Shown here: in pieces, positions 11,573-22,840 of the stretch
Numbering within the stretch: the first letter of the stretch is position 1
How the letters are laid out: each line of letters begins with the position of its first letter
Assembly (NCBI GenBank): GCA_036346225.1
Contig: JARFIW010000108.1
Location: 4,296,501-4,360,500 of the forward strand
Direction: 5' to 3'
Source of the DNA: Platerodrilus igneus
Taxonomy: Eukaryota > Arthropoda > Insecta > Coleoptera > Lycidae
Length of the DNA: 64,000 nt
Translations under genes and position numbers: made by a program
The notes under the pieces: generated by a model
Told to the model about the DNA's origin: nothing
The model's input: the letters and a program-made list of their open reading frames with translations, nothing else
Database searches by the model: none

Positions 11573-11959
11573 TCAAGCGGACAAACCCCACCCCCACTCC
11601 TCCGTTTCCAACCGGTTCTCAGCGAGCAGTCTTGCTACTCTTCCCGTAAACTCCTTCGAGGCTCCCCAGAACGCTTTCTGGTTAGACATTCCCTGGATTT
11701 CTTCCAAGCTCTTGGGTAATTCCAGCCCATTGACAGCTAATTTCCTGTCTGTGAACTCTCCGTTAGCCATCTCGAATAGGTTGTGAAATATCGCGTGCTC
11801 GGTATCGCCGCATTCGCAGCGGTCGTTTTCGGTCACTCTGAATATTTGCAAATAGGCTTTCAGTGCCCCGTGCCCCGTTACTAGCTGCACCATCCAATGA
11901 TCGAACTTCACTTCCACCTTATCTCTAGCTTCTATGCTCGGTACAAATTTGTGTGTCAA
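11573..11959 (-). pseudogene. family R LINE C-terminus, terminal copy of the array
   Basis: Open for 128 codons: THKFVPSIEARDKVEVKFDH, LVTGHGALKAYL, then CECGDTEHAIFHNLFEMANG and a C-terminal tail (LPKSLEEIQGMSNQKAFWG) ending at 11,573. The tail matches the plus-strand copy at 52,992-53,291. This is the only array member that keeps the true C-terminus. It corresponds to the Cys/His region that follows RNase H in R1/I-group elements. Confidence 0.85.
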
Positions 11960-14053
11960 CCTGCCCGTAGCAGCGTTGTTCCAAGTCTCCTCCCACTGTT
12001 GGATTGACCGTTCTCGCAGCGTTTTCTTAATTAGCGACCTCGCTACCGATGACTACGATGTAAGGAACTCCCCAGTTGCGGCGTCTTTGGCCAGTTCATC
12101 TGCCCTGTAGCTTCATCGATTACTGTTATGCGACCTAACCCAATAAAACTTCAAATCTCGAAACCCAAATACAGCGTTGTTCCAAGTCTCCTCCCACTGT
12201 TGGATTGACCGTTCTCGCAGCGTTTTCTTAATTAGCGACCTCGCTACCGATGACTACGATGTAAGAAGGAACTCCCCAGTTGCGGCGTATTTGGCCAGTT
12301 TTTCTGCCCTGTCGCTTCCTCAATTGCCGTTATGCGACCTAACCCAATAGAACTTCAAATCTCGAAATCCAAGTACCGTGTGCGCTATTCTCCAGACGTT
12401 CTCTTGAAGATTTGTCGAGGTGTTCATATTTGCCAGACTATTCAGGGCAGATTTGCTATTGCTAATGATAGACTAATCTGATAGACTAATGTAATAATCT
12501 TGTCGAAATGAGAAAAGGTTATCAACTGTTAGCCATCTCGAATGGGTTGTGAAATATCACGTGCTCGGGATCGCCATATTCGCAGCGGTCGTTCTCGGTC
12601 AATCTGATTCTTTTCAAATAGGTTTTTAGTGCTCCGTGTCCGGTTACTAGCTGCATCATCTTATGATCGAACTTCACTTCCATCTTATCACTAGCTTCTA
12701 TGCTCGGTACTACAAATTTGTGTGTCAACCTGCCTGTAGCAGCGTTGTTCCAAGTCTCCTCCCACTGTTGGATTGACCGTTCTCGCAGCGTTTTCTTAAT
12801 TAGCGACCTCGCTACCGATGACTACGATGTAAGGAACTCCCCAGTTGCGGCGTCTTTGGCCAGTTCATCTGCCCTGTAGCTTCATCGATTACTGTTATGC
12901 GACCTAACCCAATAAAACTTCAAATCTCGAAACCCAAGTACAGCGTTGTTCCAAGTCTCCTCCCACTGTTGGATTGACCGTTCTCGCAGCGTTTTCTTAA
13001 TTAGCGACCTCGCTACCGATGACTACGATGTAAGAAGGAACTCCCCAGTTGCGGCGTCTTTGGCCAGTTTTTCTGCCCTGTCGCTTCCTCAATTGCCGTT
13101 ATGCGACCTAACCCAATAAAACTTCAAATCTCGAAATCCAAGTACCGTGTGCGCTATTCTCCAGACGTTCTGTTGAAGATTTGTCGAGGTGTTCATATTT
13201 GCCAGACTATTCAGGGCAGATTTGCTATTGCTAATGATAGACTAATCTGATAGACTAATGTAATAATCTTGTCGAAATGAGAAAAGGTTATCAACTGTTA
13301 GCCATCTCGAATGGGTTGTGAAATATCACGTGCTCGGGATCGCCATATTCGCAGCGGTCGTTCTCGGTCAATCTGATTCTTTTCAAATAGGTTTTTAGTG
13401 CTCCGTGTCCCGTTACTAGCTGCATCATCTTATGATCGAACTTCACTTCCATCTTATCACTAGCTTCTATGCTCGGTACTACAAATTTGTGTGTCAACCT
13501 GCCTGTAGCAGCGTTGTTCCAAGTCTCCTCCCACTGTTGGATTGACCGTTCTCGCAGCGTTTTCTTAATTAGCGACCTCGCTACCGATGACTACGATGTA
13601 AGGAACTCCCCAGTTGCGGCGTCTTTGGCCAGTTTATCTGCCCTGTCGCTTCCTCGATTGCCGTTATGCGACCTAACCCAATAAAACTTCAAATCTCGAA
13701 ATCCAAGTACCGTGTGCGCTATTCTCCAGACGTTGTCTTGAAGATTTGTCAAGGTGTTCATATTTGCCAGACTATTCAGGGCAGATTTGCTATTGCTAAT
13801 GATAGACTAATGTAATAATCTTATCGAAATGAGAAAAGGTTATCAACTGTTAGCCAACTCGAATGGGTTGTGAAATATCACGTGCTCGGCATCGCCACAT
13901 TCGCAGCGGTCGTTCTAGGTGAATCTGATTCTTTGCAGATAGGTTTTTAGTGCTCCGTGTCCCGCTACTAGCTGCATCATCTTATGATCGAACTTCACTT
14001 CCATCTTATCACTAGCTTCTATGCTCGGTACAAATTTGTGTGTCAACCTGCCC

Positions 14054-14348
14054 GGGCGGCTCCGTGGCGTAGTGATATGTGTGTGACTACTACGTCCAAG
14101 GTCCCGGGTTCAAATCCCGACACGGTCCGCTTGAAAAATGTTAGGCGAGCATTTTTCACAAAAAATAACCCTCGTTCGGATGAGAGGTTAAATGGAGGTC
14201 CCGCATGTGAGTGTTGTCATGCACGTTAAAGATCCCTACCTTGCTTGAAACAGCAAGGGTTCGACAAAATTCCAAATTTTTCAGGTAAAAAAAAACTCGC
14301 TTCCAGGCCAATGTAGTACCTTCGGGTGGAGCATTGGAAAAAATCACA
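14054..14348 (+). mobile_element. complete tRNA-derived SINE with 13-bp target duplication
   Basis: A 295-bp element flanked by TGTCAACCTGCCC (14,041-14,053) and TGTCAACCTTCCC (14,349-14,361). The head is tRNA-like, with an A-box-like TGGCGTAGTGA near 14,065 and a B box GGTTCAAATCC near 14,108. Next come a body with GAGCATTTTTCAC, CCCTCGTTCGGATGAGAGG and GCACGTTAAAGATCCC, and a 3' hairpin at 14,308-14,337 (CCAATG...CATTGG, loop TTCG). It ends in a short A-rich tail. Pol III boxes would drive transcription, and movement would need a LINE RT. Confidence 0.92.
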
Positions 14349-14670
14349 TGTCAACCTTCCCGTAGCAGCGTTGTTCCAAGTCTCCTCCCACTATTGGATT
14401 GACCGTTCTCGCAGCGTTTTCTTAATTAGAGACCTCGCTACCGATGACTACGATGTAAGGAACTCCCCAGTTGCGACGTCTTTGGCCAGTTTATCTGCCC
14501 TGTTGCTTCCTCGATTTCCGTTATGCGACCTAACCCAATAAAACTTCAAATCTCGAAATCCAAGTACCGTGTGCGCTATTTTCCAGACGTTCTTTTGAAG
14601 ATTTGTCGAGGTGTTCATATTTGCCAGACTATTCAGGGCAGATTTGCTATTGCTATTGATAGACTAATCT

Positions 14671-14840
14671 GATGAGAGGTTAAATGGAGGTCCCGCATGT
14701 GAGTGTTGTCATGCACGTTAAAGATCCCTACCTTGCTTGAAACAGCAAGGGTTCGACAAAATTCCAAATTTTTCAGGTAAAAAAAAACTCGCTTCCAGGC
14801 CAATGTAGTACCTTCGGGTGGAGCATTGGAAAAAATCACA
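14671..14840 (+). mobile_element. SINE 3' part, duplicated with the array
   Basis: A 170-bp 3' segment of the 14,054 SINE, starting at GATGAGAGG and ending at the same target sequence (TGTCAACCTGCCC). Its left junction, ACTAATCT then GATGAGAGG, has no target duplication and recurs at 16,495, so it arose by recombination and not by insertion. Confidence 0.85.
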
Positions 14841-15206
14841 TGTCAACCTGCCCGTAGCAGCGTTGTTCCAAGTCTCCTCCCACTATTGGATTGACCGTTC
14901 TCGCAGCGTTTTCTTAATTAGAGACCTCGCTACCGATGACTACGATGTAAGGAACTCCCCAGTTGCGACGTCTTTGGCCAGTTTATCTGCCCTGTTGCTT
15001 CCTCGATTTCCGTTATGCGACCTAACCCAATAAAACTTCAAATCTCGAAATCCAAGTACCGTGTGCGCTATTTTCCAGACGTTCTTTTGAAGATTTGTCG
15101 AGGTGTTCATATTTGCCAGACTATTCAGGGCAGATTTGCTATTGCTATTGATAGACTAATCTGATAGACTAATGTAATAATCTTGTCGAAATAAGAAAAG
15201 GTTATC

Positions 15207-16200
15207 AACTGTTAGCCATCTCGAATGGGTTGTGAAATATCACGTGCTCGGATCGCCAATTCGCAGCGGTCGTTCTCGTCAATCTGATTCTTTCAAATAG
15301 TTGTCCCGTGTCCCGTTACTAGCTGCATCATCTTATGATCGAACTTCACTTCCATCTTATCACTAGCTTCTATGCTCGGTACAAATTTGTGGGGCAACCT
15401 GCCCGTAGCAGCGTTGTTCCAAGTCTCCTCCACTGTTGGATTGACCGTTCTCGCAGGTTTTCTTAATTAGCGACCTCGCAACCGATGACTACGATGTAAG
15501 GAACTCCCCAGTTGCGGCGTTTTGGCCAGTTATCTGCCCTGTCGCTTCTCGATTGCCGTTATGCGACCTAACCCAATAAAACTTCAAATCTCGAAACCAA
15601 GTACCGTGTGCGCTATTCTCCAGACGTTTCTAAAAGATTTGTCAGGTGTTCATATTTGCCAGACTATTCAGGGCAGATTTGCTTAATTGCTAATGATAGA
15701 TAATGTAATAATCTTTCGAAATAAGAAAAGGTTATCAACTGTTAGCCACTCGAATGGGTTGTGAAATATCACGTGCTCGGCATCGCCACATTCGCAGCGG
15801 TCGTTCTAGTAATCTGATTCTTTGCAAATAGTTTGTCCCGTGTCCCGTTACTAGCTGCATCATCTTATGATCGAACTTCACTTCCATCTTATCACTAGCT
15901 TCTATGCTCGGTACAAATTTGTGTGTCAACTGCCCGGGCGTGTTCCAGTGCTCTCCATGTTGGACTACCGTTCCAGGTTTTCGGTTAATTCGACCGTCGC
16001 TAACATGTAGCGATTTAAGAATACCCCGTTCGGGTTTTTGACAGTTATGCCGTCCGCTTATGTTCGTTATGCACTAAACCCATAAAACTTCAATTGAAAC
16101 CGAAGCGGTCGCATTTCCAATTTTTGAAATTTGTCAGGCTCAATTTGCAGTATTTCGGGAGATTTGATAAAATCACCCATTGTCCGTAACTCCCTAAGCT
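15207..16200 (-). repeat. unusually eroded array segment
   Basis: Sequence follows the monomer pattern but with many single-base losses (for example CTCCACTG for CTCCCACTG and GCGTTTTGG for GCGTCTTTGG). In 15,940-16,200 about every few bases are missing or changed, although neighbouring monomers are nearly identical to each other. Either an assembly or consensus error in a collapsed repeat, or a uniquely decayed unit. Confidence 0.6.
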
Positions 16201-16494
16201 TTTAAGCTCCACTCCACTATTGGATTGCCGTTCTCGCAGCGTTTTCTTAATTAGAGACCTCGCTACCGATGACTACGATGTAAGGAACTCCCCAGTTGCG
16301 ACGTCTTTGGCCAGTTTATCTGCCCTGTTGCTTCCTCGATTTCCGTTATGCGACCTAACCCAATAAAACTTCAAATCTCGAAATCCAAGTACCGTGTGCG
16401 CTATTTTCCAGACGTTCTTTGAAGATTTGTCGAGGTGTTCATATTTGCCAGACTATTCAGGGCAGATTTGCTATTGCTATTGATAGACTAATCT

Positions 16495-16664
16495 GATGAG
16501 AGGTTAAATGGAGGTCCCGCATGTGAGTGTTGTCATGCACGTTAAAGATCCCTACCTTGCTTGAAACAGCAAGGGTTCGACAAAATTCCAAATTTTTCAG
16601 GTAAAAAAAAACTCGCTTCCAGGCCAATGTAGTACCTTCGGGTGGAGCATTGGAAAAAATCACA
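16495..16664 (+). mobile_element. SINE 3' part, second duplicated copy
   Basis: Same 170-bp SINE segment with the same two junctions as 14,671-14,840. The flanking RNase H unit (16,665-16,994) also matches 14,841-15,170. This shows amplification of a SINE-containing monomer. Confidence 0.85.
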
Positions 16665-18090
16665 TGTCAACCTGCCCGTAGCAGCGTTGTTCCAAGTCTC
16701 CTCCCACTATTGGATTGACCGTTCTCGCAGCGTTTTCTTAATTAGAGACCTCGCTACCGATGACTACGATGTAAGGAACTCCCCAGTTGCGACGTCTTTG
16801 GCCAGTTTATCTGCCCTGTTGCTTCCTCGATTTCCGTTATGCGACCTAACCCAATAAAACTTCAAATCTCGAAATCCAAGTACCGTGTGCGCTATTTTCC
16901 AGACGTTCTTTTGAAGATTTGTCGAGGTGTTCATATTTGCCAGACTATTCAGGGCAGATTTGCTATTGCTATTGATAGACTAATCTGATAGACTAATGTA
17001 ATAATCTTGTCGAAATAAGAAAAGGTTATCAACTGTTAGCCATCTCGAATGGGTTGTGAAATATCACGTGCTCGGCATCGCCACATTCGCAGCGGTCGTT
17101 CTCAGTCAATCTGATTCTTTGCAAATAGGTCCCGTGTCCCGTTACTAGCTGCATCATCTTATGATCGAACTTCACTTCCATCTTATCACTAGCTTCTATG
17201 CTCGGTACAAATTTGTGGGGCAACCTGCCCGTAGCAGCGTTGTTCCAAGTCTCCTCCCACTGTTGGATTGACCGTTCTCGCAGTGTTTTCTTAATTAGCG
17301 ACCTCGCAACCGATGACTACGATGTAAGGAACTCCCCAGTTGCGGCGTTTTTGGCCAGTTCATCTGCCCTGTCGCTTCATCGATTGCCGTTATGCGACCT
17401 AACCCAATAAAACTTCAAATCTCGAAACCGAAGTACCGTGTGCGCTATTCTCCAGACGTTCTCTAAAAGATTTGTCGAGGTGTTCATATTTGCCAGACTA
17501 TTCAGGGCAGATTTGCTATTGATAATGATAGACTAATCTGATAGAGTAATGTAATAATCTTGTCGAAATAAGAAAAGGTTATCAACTGTTAGCCATCTCG
17601 AATGGGTTGTGAAATATCACGTGCTCGGCATCGCCACATTCGCAGCGGTCGTTCTCAGTCAATCTGATTCTTTGCAAATAGGTCCCGTGTCCCGTTACTA
17701 GCTGCATCATCTTATGATCGAACTTCACTTCCATCTTATCACTAGCTTCTATGCTCGGTACAAATTTGTGTGTCAACTGCCCGTAGCAGCGTTGTTCCAA
17801 GTCTCCTCCCACTGTTGGACTGACCGTTCTCGCAGTGTTTTCTTAATTAGCGACCTCGCAACCGATGACTACGATGTAAGGAACTCCCCAGTTGCGGCGT
17901 TTTTGACCAGTTCATCTGCCCTGTCGCTTCATCGATTGCCGTTATGCGACCTAACCCAATAAAACTTCAAATCTCGAAACCGAAGTACCGTGTGCGCTAT
18001 TCTCCAGACGTTCTCTTGAAGATTTGTCGAGGCGTTCATATTTGCCAGACTATTTCGGGCAGATTTGCTATTGCTAATAATAGACTACCC

Positions 18091-18950
18091 ACTTGTGCCT
18101 GAGTGGTTGATGACGTACCCTATAGCTTCATTTATAGCTACCAACTCGCACTAAAAGATTGTGCTCCAGTTCGCAGGTTTATTTTGGAATCGGAACACTT
18201 CCCTCTCCTCCTTATATACAACGGACACCGATCCTGCCTGCCCCCCGTCCATTCGCGAGCCATCCGTATAAATCCTGATAACCGACCTTCGAGAAACTCG
18301 AACCGCTCGACATCAGCCGAATGCCCTATTATGGAAATAAGGGTTTCCCTCTCAACCTCCCTACTGATAAGACCAAGATTTGTGATTACCAAGACTGCCT
18401 CTGTGGAAGTGATTTTGTACGCTCTGCCGCCTTGGCCGTTATGCGTTAAACGCTCGCCAATTGCCGGTCTATTCTGACCTTACAACCCTCTGCCCAAACA
18501 GATTCCGCATACAACATCGTCGGTTCTATTGCTCCGGCGTAGACTGTTCTCAACGTTTCACTGTCCTTACTTTTGACATATTGCACACGCGTCTTGCAAT
18601 TTAATTTGTTGTCTGATTTAACGCCGAGGTATGTGATAGCTTCCTTGAATGGGATATTTCCCCTCCTAGCCCTAGCCTAGGACGGCGTGACGTTGTCTCG
18701 GTTTTATTACGAAATAAAGTGCCTCCCACTTTGTAGTTTTGAATTTCGACTTGACATGTGACCATTTGTGCAACCTACCAAACGCCTCATTTGATTTAGT
18801 TTGCATCTCCATTAACAATCTCGACCTGATAACCAACAGCGTATCATCTGCGAAACCAACAATAGTACATCCTTTGGGCAATTTAACCCTGAAGATGCTC
18901 TAGTACAACAACTTCCAGAACGTAGGACTTGCTCGGGTGTTTAAAAATAA
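18091..18950 (-). pseudogene. family R LINE, RT end and RNase H start
   Basis: Minus-strand fragments upstream of the array. VGFADDTLLVIRSRLLMEMQ near 18,850 is the catalytic FADD box of the RT. IPFKEAITYLGVKSDNKLNC and VYAGAIEPTMLYAESVWAEG cover the thumb and linker near 18,660-18,480. FIRMAREWTGGR with an acidic residue region leads into RNase H near 18,260, followed by KINLRTGAQSFSA. It is the 5' remainder of the LINE whose 3' half forms the array. Upstream RT and endonuclease are absent (5' truncation). Confidence 0.82.
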
Positions 18951-18957
18951 ATTTGAT

Positions 18958-19169
18958 GATTTGGATTGACTATTTGTGTGACTACTATGCCCAAGGTGCC
19001 GGGTTCGAATTCTGACACGGTCCGCTTGAAAAATATTAGCCCTCGTTCGGATGAGAGGTAAAATATATGTCCTGTGTGAGTGTTGTCACGTACATTAATG
19101 ATCCCTACCTTGCTTGCAACAGCAGTGGTTCGGTAATGTAGTACCCTCGGGTGGAGCATTGGAAAATGA
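18958..19169 (+). mobile_element. SINE with internal deletion
   Basis: tRNA-like head with B box GGGTTCGAATTCTGACACGG near 19,000, then CCCTCGTTCGGATGAGAGG, GTACATTAATGATCCC and the hairpin (TAGTACCCTCGGGTGGAG and CATTGG). Missing the bases between the AGCATTTTTC block and the tail that longer copies have. Confidence 0.8.
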
Positions 19170-19640
19170 AATGTAGGGTACGAAATATTCTAGAGGTACT
19201 GTTCCAGAAAACCTGGTCCAGATTTTGATGTGTAGTACCGACTTGAGGTCTACTAACGTCTTCTGTGGAAGACATTAGTAGACCTCAAGGGTCAGATGAT
19301 CGAATTTAAAGATAAGAAGTTGGCCATATGCAAGATCGGTTGTGGGCTCGATGGGTTGGGCTAGAGAGTGTTACGAAATATTCTAGAGGAACTGTTTCAG
19401 AAAACCAGGTCCATATTTTTGTGTGCAGTTACAATCCAAATCGAAAGACGCCTGCTATGTAAAGTGTCGATTGCTACTTCTATCAACATGAGAACTGCAG
19501 AAATGGTTTCGGCCAGGCTTTACTGCCACATGGGCTTCCAACGTCCGGGTCACAGAGTATTTTGGGAGAGAACAGCTATAAGAGGGGGGCAGTGTAGCGT
19601 CCGTGACCAGAATAATTACAATAAAATGTAAACGAAGCGT
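19170..19640 (+). mobile_element. gypsy 3' internal fragment with polypurine tract
   Basis: ACGAAATATTCTAGAGG.ACTGTT and ACAATCCAAA match the reverse complement of 53,690-53,760, which lies downstream of the gypsy integrase. A polypurine tract AAGAGGGGGGCAG ends at 19,592 and is followed by TGTAGCG, a typical gypsy LTR start. The fragment is therefore read as the 3' end of an internal region plus the start of an LTR. It contains two diverged copies of its own opening segment (19,180 and 19,370). Confidence 0.55.
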
Positions 19641-19825
19641 TTGTGCACAAGCGATGATAGATCTCCCCCGCGGCGTCACATCTTTGGCATACATTTGAGT
19701 AACGGGTACAAAGATTTTGCATTTAAGAGTTATCTGTATTACAAAAGGAAATCTCAAAAATGTTATTTGCATAATTACTTGTTTTAAAATAATCTAAAAC
19801 AATTTGAAGAAGTATAAATTGGACA

Positions 19826-19925
19826 GCAACGGTTCGGCAAAATTCCAAATTTTTTTAAATTAAAAAAACTCGCTTCCTGGCCAATGTAGTACCTTCGGGT
19901 GGAGCATTGGAAAATCAAATGTAAG
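19826..19925 (+). mobile_element. SINE 3' end fragment
   Basis: Contains CAGCAACGGTTCGGCAAAAT, the TCGCTTCCTGGCC segment and an intact hairpin at 19,881-19,910. It is 5' truncated and lies between two related gypsy fragments. Confidence 0.8.
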
Positions 19926-20430
19926 GTCTGGATTAACTTCGCCGAGAACAACCAGAGGTTGTCAAGACCATACGATTAAAGGACAGACATCGGGGCATCT
20001 ACTACTTGATGACTAAGCAACAGCCTTCTGGTAAAACTGATTACCAGGATCTTTGGAAGACGTTAGCGGACCTCAAGGGTCAGGTAATCGAATTTCAAAG
20101 CGAAGTCGGCCATACCCAAGATTGGTTGTGGGCTCGATGGATTGGACTGGAGTACGAAATATGCTAGAGGTACTGTTCCACAAAACCGGGATCTAAGATT
20201 TTGGTCTGTGGTTACAATCCAAATGGTTTGGCGCCTGCTATGAAAAGTATCATCATGGGAACTGCCGAAATGGTTTCGACTGTCCTTACCGCCACAGGTA
20301 CTTGCAAGTCCGGGTCACTTAGTGTTCTAGGACAGAACAGCTTTAAGAAGGGAACAGTCTAGCGACTATTGGTCTGCTTTCGGAAACGAAGCGTTTATGG
20401 ACAAGTGATGATTGAAGGCCCCCTGCGGCG
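19926..20430 (+). mobile_element. second gypsy 3' internal fragment
   Basis: Parallel to 19,170-19,640, with better agreement to 53,690-53,940 (reverse): TACTTGATGACTAAGCAACAG, TACCAGGAT, then GCTAGAGGTACTGTTCCA and TCTGTGGTTACAATCCAAAT. A polypurine-like AAGAAGGGAACAG ends near 20,357, followed by TCTAGCGAC. No intact ORF remains. Confidence 0.55.
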
Positions 20431-21191
20431 TTACACCTTTCGGATGAATTTGATTGACGGGCACAAGAGTTTGCATTTAAGAGTTTTTTTAGGTTACAAT
20501 AGATTTGAGAATGTTATTTGTTTAATTTGTTGTATGTTTAAGAATAATCTGGATGTTTTTGAATATGTATATAAAATTCCCGCGTGGATATTCGAGTGCA
20601 GTTCTAATTAAGCTTTGATTACGATATGTCCTAGTTTAAAACTTTGAAAGATGTGATATATACGTATGTGTTTGTCGATATAAATTATTGTAGTGATAAT
20701 ATAGATTAGTAATTAGTTCTTGGATAGTTAATTATAGTGCTTCTATAGTAATTAAGAAGATATCATCGTTGTTTAAGAAGATAATACTTGTACTGTTAAC
20801 GATTAGTTCCGAAGATAAATTGTTGTGACAGCTTTCAGAATTCCATGGTAACTACGAGTTGCTGAAAAAGCAATAGAGTTTTCGTTGCGCCAGCAACAGC
20901 TTATTATAAATTGCCCAGGAATTTTGATTTTCAATTAATAAAATATTGAGGATTTTTGGTAATTTTGCAATTCTTGATAGCACGCTAAAAATGAATACCC
21001 GTTGGTTATTCTAATTTTACAAGGCAAAAATAGTGAAAAGAAAGCCCTATCTGTAAAAGTGGAACATTTTTGTTATATTTAGGGACTTTACACGTGCTAC
21101 ATGTCTTGGTCTGTTTTCAGTTGTAACCCTTTTTGCAAAGTTGTAGCTTTTTGAAGAAGAGTAAATCGTGCTCTTTACATGTTCAGGGTGT
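20431..21191. other. unassigned AT-rich spacer, possibly LTR remnant
   Basis: May include the LTR body of the preceding fragment, but no second LTR copy is present to define it. No coding signal. Confidence 0.35.
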
Positions 21192-22030
21192 TCGTCATCA
21201 TGCGTACAAGGGTTATAAACTTTGCGTAAATGTTTGTTATATTAAATTTTGCTCAATTTTTGCCAAAATAGCTTGACATATTGCCAACTTCCACGTTTTT
21301 CTCCTAATTGCCGCTGTAGCATTTGCCCCAAATAAAATACTCGTACACAAAGCACATCTTCTAAAATTTATTTTTCAGAGATCTAAAAATATTTCAGGAT
21401 TTTTAAGTAAAGGGGACTTCCATTTTCTTCTGCACGTCGTTTTTACGAACAGTTTGCGTCTGCGTAAAGTTGCTTCGACAGTGTCAAAGTCGTAGATTTT
21501 TTTTTATGTAAAAATATTTCATTTTGCATAAATGTAATAATCTTGTCGAAATGAGAAAAGGTTATCCTTTTGACGATACCTTTATCAAAAGGATGATGCA
21601 ATCTCAATCTAAGTTACATACGTATTTAGTGTAAAACAATCAAACCATCTAAAGGTTATTTATTATTTGTCATTTTCAAGTTGCTTTCATCATGTGCGAA
21701 AATATGGTTAGTGTCACTAAGTAAGACAGTAAAGAAAATATTAATAAATTATCTTATTAAACCGGTGGCTTTGAATAATATATTTTCGCCTTGGAATAGT
21801 GACTCATAACTTGCTGGTTCTTGAACTGGACTATTTTTTTTTTGTACAATTTTCTATTTTAAATAAATAATTATTCATAGGAAAACCGTTGTTTCAATTC
21901 CGTCACCAATTTTCATCAGATATTGTTTCCAGAACAACTCCATTCGTTTTATTTTTTATAAGAAGCTTGTTCGAAGACAAGTGGGTTAAAAACACGTATC
22001 CTGTGCTAACTATGAAGTTGTTTTTTTTTC
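21192..22030 (+). repeat. repeat R-A, uninterrupted copy
   Basis: Aligns with 5,863-6,433 joined to 7,694-7,930. At 21,741-21,750 (TTAATAAATT) it shows the unoccupied mariner target. It contains TAATAATCTTGTCGAAATGA, the piece found at every family R array junction. Confidence 0.8.
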
Positions 22031-22249
22031 AATTGCTAGTTTAAGAATTGTTCTTTAAAAAACAGGGTGGCCAAGAACAAGTACAGTATCTATATTTGGC
22101 AATACCACACTTCGTATTCCTTATGCGTTTTATTATTGTCTACGAGATTTCATGCACTAACATTCCGAAAATATAACAATCACACTGTTTTTTTGTAAGA
22201 TTGGGCACAAGCTTTTTTGGGCGGTTGCACGAAGATCATCTAAAATGAT

Positions 22250-22840
22250 GGAGCGGATTAACGGATATGGATCGGATTGGATTGAATCGGGAAGGTTGGC
22301 AAACGCCACACGCACTTGGGCCTCCTACTGCGCCCGTTGTGTTGCTTTCCTTGACCTAAATTGGTTCTTCATCGCTCATCCACCTGGCCTTGCAGATAAA
22401 TTTGGGGATGTCGAACCATGGGGTGTCTTTGATTCTGTCCTTATCAGGCATGAAGTTCTCCAGCATGGATCCTCGAAGTCGCTTCGAGTACCGGACATGT
22501 GCACAGAATATGCATCGACGTCTCGTTCTCCTGTTGGCACCCGGACTGTGAGGTCATCTGTTAGATCCATTATGTGCGGATGCTTTTTAGTTTGCAGTGC
22601 CCAGTCAGAAACGTAGCAGCCACACTGTTTTTCTTTTTCGTTAGATTGGGCGCAAAGATATGGATCGGATTGGATTGAATCGGAAAGGGTGACAAACGCC
22701 ACACGCACTTAGGCCTCCTACTGCGTCCGTTATGTTGCTTTCCTTGACCTAAATTGGTTCTTCATCGCTCATCCACCTGATCTTGCAGGTAAATTTGGGG
22801 ATGTCGAACCATGCGGCGTCTTTGATTCTGTCCTTATCAG
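22250..22840 (-). pseudogene. LINE C-terminal Cys/His segments, first unit
   Basis: One complete and one partial monomer of the 446-bp type. The minus strand reads LTVRVPTGERDVDAYSVHM around the Cys/His region and ends in DLTARPGG-like sequence. The second copy is cut at 22,840 and joined to an RNase H fragment. Confidence 0.65.

Larger units (their letters stand above)
11960..18090 (-). repeat. tandem array of LINE RNase H/C-terminal segment
   Basis: About nine monomers of roughly 540-770 bp. On the minus strand each encodes the second half of RNase H (FYWVRSHNGNRGS, then DELAKDAATGEF), the segment RSIQQWEETWNNAATGRL, THKF.PSIEASD, LVTGHG and CECGDAEHVIFHNPFEMANS. Each is separated from the next by a 36-bp piece of repeat R-A, found at 12,489, 13,257, 13,809, 15,171, 15,702, 16,995 and 17,548. 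The first two monomers carry the same 201-bp internal duplication (repeats starting at 11,971 and 12,172, then 12,740 and 12,941). A SINE and its truncated descendants lie inside. Flanked by the LINE's true 3' end on one side and its RT on the other. Confidence 0.88.

Noticed and set aside
10924..11649. 241-codon plus-strand frame
   Set aside because: It is antisense to the mariner transposase at 10,211-11,246 and runs on into the unrelated family R LINE 3' UTR.
14054..14130. Apparent tRNA gene
   Set aside because: A and B boxes are present, but the sequence continues into a conserved SINE body with hairpin tail, and the same arrangement recurs in many copies.
13469..17962. Repeated plus-strand frames of about 70 codons in the family R array
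   Set aside because: They are antisense to the RNase H coding strand and repeat only because the monomer repeats.
11960..18090. CRISPR-like array
   Set aside because: Units are hundreds of bases long, encode RNase H, and have no unique spacers of uniform length.
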